Shown: positions 23,390-30,760 of the stretch, piece after piece
How positions within the stretch are numbered: position 1 is the stretch's first letter
Layout of the letters: every line of letters begins with the position of its first letter
Source of the DNA: JAVBNN01 sp031551525
GTDB taxonomy: Bacteria > Bacillota > Negativicutes > Acidaminococcales > JAISLQ01
Length of the DNA: 40,924 nt
Direction: 5' to 3'
Assembly: GCA_031551525.1 (NCBI GenBank)
Contig: JAVBNN010000005.1
Span: 1 to 40,924, forward strand
Notes under the pieces: generated by a model
The model's database searches: none
What the model saw: the letters and a program-made list of their open reading frames with translations, nothing else
What the model was told of the DNA's origin: nothing
Made by a program: the position numbers and the translations under genes

Positions 23390-23802
23390 GTCCGTTAAAA
23401 TCTCCCGGCGCCATGCGCCCTCATACTCTACCGCTTATTACCGTTATCACATCGTCATTACAATATCCGACTAAAACATCCGGCTATTAAAAAATTCTAT
23501 CATATAGATATCTATAATACAATGAACTGTATAACAGTTTGTTTATATTATTACAAAGCAGATAGCAGACACAAAAGTCGCTCCTGCCTAACCGAACAGT
23601 TGCCCTTGCCCTCTTCGATGATTTAGGCTATACGCGCTTTTGTCGCTGGCGCTCCAAACTTGCTGCAGTCTTTAATCTGGCACATTTCAGCAAGCATTTG
23701 TATTCGCGGTACATAATGTGCGCATCTGGCACTATACGTACCGAGGAGAACGAAAACATTACTAACAAAAAAATCTCATTACTTCCTTTTAGCCGCATCC
23801 TC
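23390..23802. other. 413-base intergenic region, palindromes only
   Basis: I find no supportable gene. Two short perfect palindromes lie in the likely promoter of the kinase: TATAGATATCTATA (23503-23516) and AACTGT-ATA-ACAGTT (23525-23539). A looser inverted repeat, ACAAAAGTCGC near 23570 and GCGCTTTTGTCGC near 23634, spans a degenerate stretch that could be a remnant of a mobile element. Confidence 0.35.
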
Positions 23803-24393
23803 CTACCTGCCAGCCGCCCAAAAGTACCGGTAATACTGTTTCGTGTCGCACACCTCTTCCATCGTCATCAGCGGGCCAGGCCCGGCCTCAATAAGTATCC
23901 GGGCCGAGGCCAGCGCATCCGCACCCGCGTCATGGTGCGTCAAGGGTATGTTGAGGTACTCGCACACGGTCGGCAGTTTGTGGTTGGGCAGTTCCGGAAA
24001 AGCCCGCCGCGCCGCTATACACGAATCCAGCACCCCCGCCGCCCCTATATTCACACCGGCCATCCAAGCCGTAGCCAGCAGAACCGGCATATCGAAGGCG
24101 GCAAAGTGCGCCGCCAGCAGCTTTCCAGTAAAATAAGGCGCCAGCTCCGGCCATAATTCGCCAAAACCAGGCGCCTCCCCGGTCATACGCGGGGTTATGC
24201 CATGTATCTCTATATTTTTACGCCAGTATTCGTTTCCCGGCGGACGTACCAACCACGAGCACGACTTCGTTACCTTACGCCCTTTGACCAGTGCCAACCC
24301 TATCTGACAGATGCTCTCCTCAGACCCGGTCGCCGTCTCCACATCGAGCGCGGTAAACACCTCCGGAAACTCTCCGTTATCTGGAAAAAGCAT
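23803..24393 (-). CDS. DEDDh-family 3'-5' exonuclease
   Basis: Exonuclease of the DNA polymerase III epsilon/RNase T superfamily, 196 residues. ExoI motif is FTALDVETAT (Asp17, Glu19), ExoII lies in AAHFAAFDMPVL, and ExoIII is HHDAGADALASARIL with the catalytic His and Asp. It resembles stand-alone epsilon-like nucleases of Firmicutes (about 180-200 residues) rather than a polymerase subunit. Its ATG lies inside the end of the diguanylate cyclase gene (17-base overlap), so the two are probably translationally coupled. The pairing raises the possibility of action on short RNA or pGpG, as for the DEDDh enzyme Orn, but repair or nucleotide turnover is equally possible. Confidence 0.88.
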   Translation of the reverse strand: MLFPDNGEFPEVFTALDVETATGSEESICQIGLALVKGRKVTKSCSWLVRPPGNEYWRKNIEIHGITPRMTGEAPGFGELWPELAPYFTGKLLAAHFAAFDMPVLLATAWMAGVNIGAAGVLDSCIAARRAFPELPNHKLPTVCEYLNIPLTHHDAGADALASARILIEAGPGPLMTMEEVCDTKQYYRYFWAAGR

Positions 24394-25810
24394 TATTTAC
24401 ACCCCGCAACACCATATCCGGGCGGTAAAACTGCACCATGTTCTTTCCCTTCTTCTTCGCCTCATACATCGCCACATCAGCCTTATGAACGAGCACATCG
24501 AACTCCCGTCCGTCGGCAGGATAGCGCACTACGCCCACACTGGCCCGGCAGAGTGGCGCCTCCCCTTTAACCCACCAAGGCTGGGAAAACCTCTCCAAAA
24601 TATATCCCGTTACCGCATCTAGAGCAGCACGATCCGTATTTTCGCACAATACTACAAACTCATCCCCGCCATGCCGATACACCCGGTCTTTAGTCAGCGG
24701 ATTTTCCTGCAGCGTCTCACCTATCTTGGCCAAAAGGGCATCGCCCACATCGTGCCCCATTGTATCGTTCACCTGTTTGAAATTATCCAGATCAAAAAAG
24801 AGTATATAACCCTCCGCGCCCTGCTCATCCATACGTCCTAGCGCTTTTTCCCCTTCCTCCAGCAAAAAGCGGCGGTTGGGCAACCCGGTCAATGTATCAT
24901 AATACGCCAGCTGGCGTATCAACATTTCGTTATTTTTATTCTCCGTGATATCCACACTGCTAATCACATGGGCCAGCCGCCCATCTACCCAGTGGAAAAC
25001 CGCGCTGAATACCCTGAACCATGACCCGTCGAACGGTCGCTGGTAGTCCCATGAATACAGCTTCGTCGGCTGACCATTCTCATCGATCAACTTGGGTTGC
25101 GGGCAAAAATCGCACTGCTCTGTCTTGCCTTCGTACAGCACCTCCCAGCACACCCGGCCCACCATCTTCTCAACCCCGCCATACGGCAAAGCCATCGACT
25201 TATTGGCGAACAGCACCTCGTGAGTATAAAAGTCCGTCACATATATATCTATCCCCATGTGATCCATGATCCGTGTCAGATATTCCTGTGCCTGTTCGAG
25301 CTTTTTCTGATAGATACCCAGTTCCACATGGTTTGACACGATGGTCAGCACTGCGTATGCGGCTTCCAGGCTCTCCTCATCCAGCTGTAGCCGGCCCCTC
25401 CGGTCGGCCATCAACACAAACCCCAGCAAAGTCTCCTCTTTATTTTTTATCGGAACAAATACAAAAGTTCCCACCCGAAAAAACCGTGCCAGTTTTACAC
25501 TAGCCGCGACCGACTCACTATAACGCGACGAATAAAACACCGGAGCGGCAAAAAGTTCTTCCATATGCCCGGCAGACAGCACCGCCGAAAGGTCAACCAT
25601 ATCGGCAGGCTTCGGCTCGTTGGTTATCGAAAAAAACTCACCCTGGTAAAATAGCTTGCGGTGGTCGGCCGTATAGACCGCCGCCCAGGCAAAACCAAAA
25701 TGCGCGCACACGTCCGCCAGTATCCCGGACACGCTCTTTTCCGGCCCCCTGGACGCTCCCAGGCTTTTTACCACACGTGCGTATAACTTATTTATCGGCA
25801 ATCTTTGCAT
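24377..25810 (-). CDS. GAF-PAS-GGDEF diguanylate cyclase
   Basis: Soluble signalling protein of 477 residues. A GAF-like domain (about 25-170, FGFAWAAVYTADHRKLFYQGEF) is followed by a PAS domain (about 185-300) with a cysteine pair CDFC in CWEVLYEGKTEQCDFCPQPKL, then a GGDEF domain (about 320-465). YDTLTGLPNRR, FFDLDNFKQVND and the active-site RHGGDEFVVL are intact, so it should make cyclic di-GMP from two GTP. The inhibitory RxxD site upstream of GGDEF reads LTKD, so product inhibition is probably absent. The ATG at 25810 has AAGGGG about 6 bases upstream; a TTG at 25831 is less likely. The gene overlaps the exonuclease gene downstream. Confidence 0.92.
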   Translation of the reverse strand: MQRLPINKLYARVVKSLGASRGPEKSVSGILADVCAHFGFAWAAVYTADHRKLFYQGEFFSITNEPKPADMVDLSAVLSAGHMEELFAAPVFYSSRYSESVAASVKLARFFRVGTFVFVPIKNKEETLLGFVLMADRRGRLQLDEESLEAAYAVLTIVSNHVELGIYQKKLEQAQEYLTRIMDHMGIDIYVTDFYTHEVLFANKSMALPYGGVEKMVGRVCWEVLYEGKTEQCDFCPQPKLIDENGQPTKLYSWDYQRPFDGSWFRVFSAVFHWVDGRLAHVISSVDITENKNNEMLIRQLAYYDTLTGLPNRRFLLEEGEKALGRMDEQGAEGYILFFDLDNFKQVNDTMGHDVGDALLAKIGETLQENPLTKDRVYRHGGDEFVVLCENTDRAALDAVTGYILERFSQPWWVKGEAPLCRASVGVVRYPADGREFDVLVHKADVAMYEAKKKGKNMVQFYRPDMVLRGVNNAFSR

Positions 25811-26071
25811 ATAAATCCCCTTGTAAAACAAATATCGAAACTCCCGGACACCGCCCCGCCCATATTGTTTTTATATTCGCCAGACAAGGTCAAATCCCTG
25901 CCCGATAACCGATATTTTATTTCTACGCTTATATCAGGCAACACGTTTTGCAACGCCTCACAACTGTTTTTTTCTCGCTGTCCACTTTTTTTGTAAAATA
26001 CCCACTACCCAGCTGTCCACTTTCGTGGTAAATTATTTAATACAAGTTTTACACAAGAAAGAAGGCACAGC

Positions 26072-26737
26072 ATGATTGACAAAGAAACCTGGATGCCCCT
26101 TCTCATCGAAAAACTCCAGGATAGCTTTGGACCACGGCTCCTCTTTGCCGGACTCCAGGGCAGCTACCGGCGCGGCGAAGCCACCGAAGAAAGCGACATC
26201 GATGTAGTAGCAGTCATAGAATCCCTTTCCTTTGACGACCTGCGGGTTTACCGCTCACTAATCCAAACCATGCCGGAAAGCGGCAAGGCTTGCGGCTTCG
26301 TCTCCGGCAATACCGATCTTATCAACTGGCCCCGCCACGAAATATTCCAGCTCAAACAGGACACCGAAGAATACTTTGGGCGCCTCGACGGACTTATCGG
26401 CGCCTACGACCGTAACGATATCCGGCGCGGTATTCAAATATCCGCTGCCAACCTATACCACGCAGCCCAACAGCACTACCTGTCCGGCGGGCCGGACTGG
26501 CCTGCGGCTCTCAAACCCCTTTACAAAGCCGTTTTTTTTCCTCTTCAGATCGCGCACTATCTGCGCGTCGGCGAATACTGCCAAACCAAGTCCGAACTCA
26601 ACCAACAGCTTTCCGGCCGGGAAAAACAACTGCTCGACGTGAGTCTTCACTGGGACGAATATAAGGATGATATAACCGCGCATCCCGACACTTACTTTCA
26701 ATACCTGTCCGAATGGTGCCAGACTGCAATGGCATGA
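26072..26737 (+). CDS. Nucleotidyltransferase-domain protein
   Basis: Protein of 221 residues with the polymerase-beta-like nucleotidyltransferase signature GSYRRGEATEESDIDVVAVIE (Gly30-Ser31, catalytic Asp42 and Asp44). The rest is helical, as in small aminoglycoside-nucleotidyltransferase-like and MNT/HEPN-type proteins. There is no HEPN partner next to it, so a classical toxin-antitoxin pair is not supported. It may adenylylate a small molecule or a protein; the substrate is unknown. The ribosome binding site GAAGG precedes the ATG. Single gene, ended by a strong hairpin terminator. Confidence 0.85.
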   Translation: MIDKETWMPLLIEKLQDSFGPRLLFAGLQGSYRRGEATEESDIDVVAVIESLSFDDLRVYRSLIQTMPESGKACGFVSGNTDLINWPRHEIFQLKQDTEEYFGRLDGLIGAYDRNDIRRGIQISAANLYHAAQQHYLSGGPDWPAALKPLYKAVFFPLQIAHYLRVGEYCQTKSELNQQLSGREKQLLDVSLHWDEYKDDITAHPDTYFQYLSEWCQTAMA

Positions 26738-26739
26738 AA

Positions 26740-26765
26740 AAAGCAGAGGCTACAGCCTCTGCTTT
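26740..26765 (+). terminator. Terminator after nucleotidyltransferase gene
   Basis: A 12-bp perfect stem, AAAGCAGAGGCT (26740-26751) with AGCCTCTGCTTT (26754-26765), has a 2-base loop and begins just after the stop codon. Confidence 0.85.
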
Positions 26766-26793
26766 CAGTTTTGTAGACAAAAAAGCATTTCAA

Positions 26794-26943
26794 GTATTAT
26801 CTATGCATTGTGTATTCATTTAGTTTTTTATGGACTCTACTTTCATAAGCCGTTATAGTAAACCCAGCCACGAGGCGGTTCCAGCCATTCGGCATTTTTT
26901 GCGAGCCTCGTTAGGGTTGCTATTCTACGTGCTAAAAGTTTCT
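26794..26943. repeat. Dispersed repeat of about 150 bp, copy 1
   Basis: Closely matches 40710-40862 in the same orientation. The first 40 bases are identical, the last 43 differ at one position, and the middle is more variable. A conserved stem ACGAGGC (26870-26876) with GCCTCGT (26905-26911) encloses a loop with CATTCGGCAT. The outer pair is A-T here and G-C in copy 2, a compensatory change. It contains no supportable ORF. Both copies follow the end of a rightward gene. It could be a nonautonomous mobile element or a structured RNA element; I do not recognise it. Confidence 0.9.
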
Positions 26944-26989
26944 CAAAAGAACCTTGCAAAACCAAGACTCTCTTTAATGCAAACACACG

Positions 26990-27355
26990 CTAGACATTAT
27001 ACTCATACTTTTTGACCGACCCGACCGAAAAATGCACAAAATAACCAGGATAACCGTCTATCGGCACCCAAAAAGAAACGACATCCCCCAAGGCGCCCAC
27101 TTTTTTCCTATACGACGCTTCCCCTGTTTCGTCAGCCTGGCTCAGCTTGCAGCCCTTATGCTGCTCGAGCGGCAGCACGGTTGCGCACTTTATGCCTGCC
27201 ACCCGCCCGGTTAAAGGAGCTATCTTGTTGACCGCCAGAATGTTGCGCTCTTTGTCTATGAGCATGGCCGATTCCGGGTAGTTGCCGAACATGAGCTGAA
27301 ACGCTTTGATTACTGCTTCTTTGCCGGTTATTGTTGGGGACTGTGCATCACACAT
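26990..27355 (-). CDS. Small single-domain PAS protein
   Basis: Protein of 121 residues made of one PAS-like domain: FGNYPESAMLIDKERNILAVNKIA at the start of the fold, GIKCATVLPLEQHKGCKL in the middle with two cysteines, and VVSFWVPIDGYPGYFVHFSVGSV as the last beta strands. There is no output domain. It may bind a small ligand or cofactor and act on a partner. It starts 21 bases after the LysR gene on the same strand, with AAGGAGAG upstream, so it is probably cotranscribed with and functionally linked to that regulator. I cannot name a specific family. Confidence 0.82.
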   Translation of the reverse strand: MCDAQSPTITGKEAVIKAFQLMFGNYPESAMLIDKERNILAVNKIAPLTGRVAGIKCATVLPLEQHKGCKLSQADETGEASYRKKVGALGDVVSFWVPIDGYPGYFVHFSVGSVKKYEYNV

Positions 27356-27376
27356 AAGCTGTACTCTCCTTAGTTT

Positions 27377-28258
27377 TTAATTGACTTTTAAAGCGGCTTT
27401 CCCTTTTACTAAAGCCAGGAAAGCATCCATTTCTACCGTTTTTATCGCGTCTTTCCTAAAAACAACCGAAGTGGTACAGTTTCTGATATGTTCAGGCGGC
27501 TCATAAGCCACCAGACTCTTTTCCAGCAGTCTTTTTGCCACTACTGCCCGCGGCAAAAGAGAAATGCCTATACCAGCCTCCACCCCGCCGATGATCGCCT
27601 CTACCGAGCCAAACTCAAAACGCTTGAGCGGCACATGCCCTATTTCGGATAAATAGCGTTCAAGCAACGCCCGGTATGAGCAGCCTTCCCGAAAGACCAG
27701 TATGGTCCTTTTCTTTATTATATCAAGAATATCGCCGCAGGCATCGTCTTTACCTGCCACAAGCACCAGTTCTTCATTGAACGCCCCGGCCTCCGCCAGT
27801 TCGGGGTGATTCACGGGCGACGCCACAAAAGCCAGGTCGAGCTCATAGTCTAAAACCTGGTTGGTCAAATAGGCCGTCGTACCGGTTTCGAGCGATAAAT
27901 CCACCTCTTCCCGGGCCGAATGAAACTCTTTCAATAACTGTGGCAGACGTACCGCCGCCGTCGTCTCCATGGACCCCATACGGAGCAGCTTTGTCCTTGT
28001 GTAATTGGCGTTTAAAAGCTCAAACAATTCTTCCGTCACCCTGGTGATCTTCAAGCTGTGCTCAAGACAAATCTTGCCGGCCGGCGTCAAATGCACACCT
28101 TTCGCTTTACGGTAAAACAAATTCGTACTCAGCTTCGCTTCAAGATTTCTGATGCGCGAAGTAACGCTTGATTGCGCGTAGCCAAGCTTTTCGGCCGCCT
28201 GGGTCATTGAGCCCTGCAACGCTACCTCCCTGAAGATTTTAATATCATCGAGATTCAT
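27377..28258 (-). CDS. LysR-family regulator of the thioesterase/tautomerase locus
   Basis: LysR-type regulator of 293 residues. The HTH is IKIFREVALQGSMTQAAEKLGYAQSSVTSRIRNLEAKL, with a wing ending HLTPAG, and an effector-binding domain follows. GGAGG lies 6 bases before the ATG at 28258. It is divergent from the thioesterase-tautomerase pair, and the 132-base gap holds two ATCG-N7-CGAT boxes (28271-28285, 28303-28317) that fit the T-N11-A LysR pattern. The downstream box lies immediately before its own ribosome binding site, so autorepression is expected. The small PAS protein follows in the same unit. Confidence 0.93.
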   Translation of the reverse strand: MNLDDIKIFREVALQGSMTQAAEKLGYAQSSVTSRIRNLEAKLSTNLFYRKAKGVHLTPAGKICLEHSLKITRVTEELFELLNANYTRTKLLRMGSMETTAAVRLPQLLKEFHSAREEVDLSLETGTTAYLTNQVLDYELDLAFVASPVNHPELAEAGAFNEELVLVAGKDDACGDILDIIKKRTILVFREGCSYRALLERYLSEIGHVPLKRFEFGSVEAIIGGVEAGIGISLLPRAVVAKRLLEKSLVAYEPPEHIRNCTTSVVFRKDAIKTVEMDAFLALVKGKAALKVN

Positions 28259-28269
28259 ATTGTTCCTCC

Positions 28270-28318
28270 AATCGATTTTATCGATTGTTAATATAGATAA
28301 AAATCGCTTCTTTCGATT
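28270..28318. promoter_or_regulatory. Twin LysR boxes (ATCG-N7-CGAT)
   Basis: Two inverted repeats of identical form, ATCG-N7-CGAT, are centred at 28278 and 28310, 32 bp or about three helical turns apart. The first extends to a perfect 17-bp palindrome (28270-28286). Each contains T-N11-A. They lie between the LysR gene and the divergent thioesterase gene and are the likely binding sites of that regulator. Confidence 0.8.
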
Positions 28319-28390
28319 ACAAATTTAGTGTAACATAAAAACAGAAAGAACGCCATGCTGAAATAATAAAAAAGAAAGGAAATCCCTCCT

Positions 28391-28879
28391 ATGAAAAACG
28401 TTAACCCCGCCTACGCCAACGCTCTTAAAGACCTGGCCAACAAAGGCCCCTTTCTCAAACTCCTGCCCATGGCAATCACCGAACTCTCTCCCGGCTACTG
28501 CAAAATAGAAACCACCTTATCGGAAAAACTGAACAACCCTTTTGGCATACCACACGGCGGCGTTTTCGCCGCCCTCATCGAAACCGCCACTTACTGGGCC
28601 GTATACTGCGGCCTCGAAGAAGACAAAGGCATAACGACGATCGACGTGAAAATGGACAATCTCGCCAGCATAAAAACCGGAAAACTGATCACCGTAGGAA
28701 AGCAGATAAAAATCGGCCGCACAATCTGCCTGGCCGAAGCCACCGTCACAGATGAAAACGGTAAACAACTAGCCTACGGCAACTCCAAAATACTCGTCGT
28801 TCCCGGGATGCAGTCCATACAACAGGCTGTAGAATACACCGGCTCCGCCCCACTGCCGGAAAAATTTATACAACTATAA
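28391..28879 (+). CDS. Hotdog-fold thioesterase, PaaI-like
   Basis: Acyl-CoA thioesterase-like hotdog protein of 162 residues. The core motif NPFGIPHGGVFAALIETATYWA (about 49-70) corresponds to the PaaI-type HGG motif, with a glutamate (ALIETA) in place of the more common aspartate. TTIDVKMDNLASIKTGKLITVGK and GRTICLAEATVTDENGKQLAYGNSKILV are the standard following strands. It probably hydrolyses a small, perhaps aromatic, acyl-CoA. It is the first gene of a rightward pair with a 4-oxalocrotonate-tautomerase-like gene and is divergent from a LysR gene with twin operators. A ribosome binding site AAAGGAAA precedes the ATG. Confidence 0.88.
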   Translation: MKNVNPAYANALKDLANKGPFLKLLPMAITELSPGYCKIETTLSEKLNNPFGIPHGGVFAALIETATYWAVYCGLEEDKGITTIDVKMDNLASIKTGKLITVGKQIKIGRTICLAEATVTDENGKQLAYGNSKILVVPGMQSIQQAVEYTGSAPLPEKFIQL

Positions 28880-28898
28880 AAAAAGAGAGGGAATTATC

Positions 28899-29099
28899 AT
28901 GCCATACGTAAATATCAAAATCACTAAAGAAAACGTGACCAGAGAGCAAAAAGCCGCGCTCATCAAAGGCGCGACGCAGCTTCTCACAGACGTCCTCGGC
29001 AAACACCCCAAAAGCACCTATGTAGTTATCGACGAAGTCGACCTAGACAACTGGGGCGCCGGCGGAGAGTCCTTCCGCGCCCTCATGGAGAAGAAATAA
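28899..29099 (+). CDS. 4-oxalocrotonate tautomerase-like protein
   Basis: Small tautomerase of 66 residues. The sequence starts MPYVNIKITKENVTREQKAALIKGATQLLTDVLGKHP, so after Met removal Pro1 would be the catalytic base. The KSTYVVIDEVDLDNWGAGG segment matches the family strand and loop. The family forms hexamers or dimers and converts enol to keto acids or acts on halogenated and aldehyde substrates. It lies 19 bases after the thioesterase in the same unit, which suggests a short pathway for an unsaturated or aromatic acid controlled by the divergent LysR regulator. The substrate is unknown. Confidence 0.92.
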   Translation: MPYVNIKITKENVTREQKAALIKGATQLLTDVLGKHPKSTYVVIDEVDLDNWGAGGESFRALMEKK

Positions 29100-29112
29100 A
29101 AGGCAACACCCG

Positions 29113-29140
29113 GCCGGGCAGGAAAAAGCTCCTGCCCGGC
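29113..29140 (+). terminator. Hairpin after tautomerase gene
   Basis: A perfect 10-bp stem GCCGGGCAGG/CCTGCCCGGC has an 8-base loop and lies 13 bases after the stop codon. The following sequence is only moderately T-rich. Confidence 0.7.
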
Positions 29141-29204
29141 GAATGTATTTGTAAGCATAAAATATTTTTATTTAACCCACTCCACCCCTGAAAGGCTATC
29201 CTCC

Positions 29205-30185
29205 ATGAAAAAACTGCTGCTACTCTTCTTCTTTTCCCTAGCCCTCTGCTCGCCCGCCTGGGCCGTGGCCAAAATCTCCCCTGATGATCTTTTTCACATA
29301 CCCTGGGCCGCAACGCCGGAAGCAGTAGTAAAACTCCTCGGCCAGCCGCTCCACCTCGAAATAACCGACAAGATCAGCCGTGCCGCGACCTACAATGCCC
29401 GGCTCGGCCAAATGGAAACCCCGGTCGGCGCTATCCTCGTCGACTCTTGCTCTTTCGTCGAGGGGCAACTTTACGAGCTGTTCGCCGTGTCTTCGCAGCC
29501 GCTCTCCTTTTTCCGCGACCGCCTCGCCCCGGTCAGCGACACTCCTTCTTACTCCTATGAAACATGGGGCCTCTGGACGAAAGACGGCTTTTCCCTACAC
29601 GCCATTGCCCTGCCCGACGGCAGGACCTACCTCATGATGCGTTATTTGCCGCTCCTGCAAAAACGCATCTCCCTTGATGACGACCTGCCGGGCAGTTACC
29701 CAAACGAACAGCAGGACTTCGGCGGACTGCCGCTCGGCGCCACTCCGGCCCAGCTCCGGGCGCAAGGCTATATACTATCATCCCCCCACCCCGGCCTTGA
29801 CAGTAACGTCCTCTATACGCTCAAAATAGATAATGGCATTTTTACCCTCGACGGCTGGGAAATCCGCTTGCACGGGATTTTTTGCCAAGGTAAACTTTTT
29901 AAGATAACAGCCGTCCCTAGTGATCCTGCCGCAGCGTCCGGCGAAAACGGCAAAGCCCTCTTTGACCGCCTCTTGGCTGCCCGCACCGCCGTATTTGGTC
30001 CGCCCGACTATATCTCCCACTACAAAAAAGACGCAGTATACCGCTGGCACAGCAAAAACACCGAGTACACCCTGGCCTCTCTCTTCGACTCCAAAAGTAA
30101 TACTTGCGTAACAACCGTCTATCTGACCTCCACCCGCCTTTTAAAAGAAGCTGAACGAGACCTGCTTGAACAGGCGCGCCAGTAG
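29205..30185 (+). CDS. Exported two-domain protein of unknown function (paralogue of 12529-13458)
   Basis: Secreted protein of 326 residues with a signal peptide (MKKLLLLFFFSLALCSPAWA). No known family is recognised. The two-half layout matches the protein at 12529-13458: FHIPWAATPEAVVKLLG near 31 and GGLPLGATPAQLRAQGYIL near 177 both parallel WG-containing openings. The second half then has LHGIFCQGKLFKITAV like YYFQEGKLTKLS, then AVFGPPDYISHYKKDAVYRWHSKNTEYTLASLF like LGAPDIHTGNDYVWFGAKTVAVLW. Identity is low, so this is an old duplication. It is probably periplasmic. A moderate AAAGG site precedes the ATG. Confidence 0.85.
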   Translation: MKKLLLLFFFSLALCSPAWAVAKISPDDLFHIPWAATPEAVVKLLGQPLHLEITDKISRAATYNARLGQMETPVGAILVDSCSFVEGQLYELFAVSSQPLSFFRDRLAPVSDTPSYSYETWGLWTKDGFSLHAIALPDGRTYLMMRYLPLLQKRISLDDDLPGSYPNEQQDFGGLPLGATPAQLRAQGYILSSPHPGLDSNVLYTLKIDNGIFTLDGWEIRLHGIFCQGKLFKITAVPSDPAAASGENGKALFDRLLAARTAVFGPPDYISHYKKDAVYRWHSKNTEYTLASLFDSKSNTCVTTVYLTSTRLLKEAERDLLEQARQ

Positions 30186-30261
30186 TAGCTCAAACAGTCA
30201 TGCATACCCGAGGCAGTTGTTTGTTGCCGACTCCGCCCCAAGTATGTCAAAACACAAAAAT

Positions 30262-30293
30262 AAAAAAAGGCCCCCCGTCATAAGGGAAGGCCT
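30262..30293 (-). terminator. Terminator after TM1266-like gene
   Basis: On the minus strand AGGCC plus CCC pairs with GGG plus GGCCT around a short loop and runs into seven T. It lies 10 bases beyond the stop of the leftward gene. Confidence 0.75.
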
Positions 30294-30302
30294 GACTACC
30301 GC

Positions 30303-30551
30303 TCAGCAGACGGACAGCGTCATATTGACTGCCATACCGTCTATTTCTTTTAACTTTTTCTCCAGGGCATATATTTTATCTGTATCGCCTTCGACAATAA
30401 GAGCAATGATCCCAAGATCGGGTTCATGTTTCGGCACTCCCAGCCTGCCGGTCACAATATCGCGGTATTCTGTGATCAAAGCGTTGAGCGCCACACTGGT
30501 TTCTTTGGGCATCTTGTTCAATATGCCTATGATACCTATACATTTTTCCAT
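30303..30551 (-). CDS. TM1266-like ACT-fold regulator (iron-only hydrogenase system regulator family)
   Basis: Protein of 82 residues with a ferredoxin-like ACT fold: MEKCIGIIGILNK, YRDIVTGRLGVPKHEPDLGIIALIVEGDTDKIYALEKKLKEIDGMAVNMTLS. The sequence pattern, including IIGRMG/IVTGRLG and SLIVEG/ALIVEG, matches the TM1266 family, named putative iron-only hydrogenase system regulator because it often lies next to hydEFG maturation genes. No hydrogenase genes are present in this window. ACT-like dimers of this kind may bind a small ligand or have a NikR-like C-terminal role. ATG 30551 has a G-rich ribosome binding site 7 bases upstream; the longer frame to 30578 is less likely. Confidence 0.8.
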   Translation of the reverse strand: MEKCIGIIGILNKMPKETSVALNALITEYRDIVTGRLGVPKHEPDLGIIALIVEGDTDKIYALEKKLKEIDGMAVNMTLSVC

Positions 30552-30760
30552 AAGACAGCCCCCCTTTTTATAATCCATATAGATGCTTATATTATATCAC
30601 AAACCCACATCACCGCCGTGAAAATAATTATTCCGGCAATTATAAATAAAATAACACTTTTCACTATTTCGGGCAGGATTATTTGCATAAACAACGAATA
30701 TATCATACTTATAGAAATATTATAAGTAACAGAATTTTAATTTTTAAAAGAGGTGTTTTT

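Noticed and set aside
23698..24156. Rightward frame in the gap and opposite the exonuclease
   Set aside because: Mostly antisense to the exonuclease active-site region; composition is arginine-rich and lacks homology to known domains.
26072..26737. MNT/HEPN toxin-antitoxin system
   Set aside because: The nucleotidyltransferase motif is present but no HEPN gene adjoins it; the gene is bounded by its own terminator and a repeat.
26794..26943. Insertion sequence
   Set aside because: The repeat has no transposase frame and no clear terminal inverted repeats at its ends; only an internal hairpin is visible.
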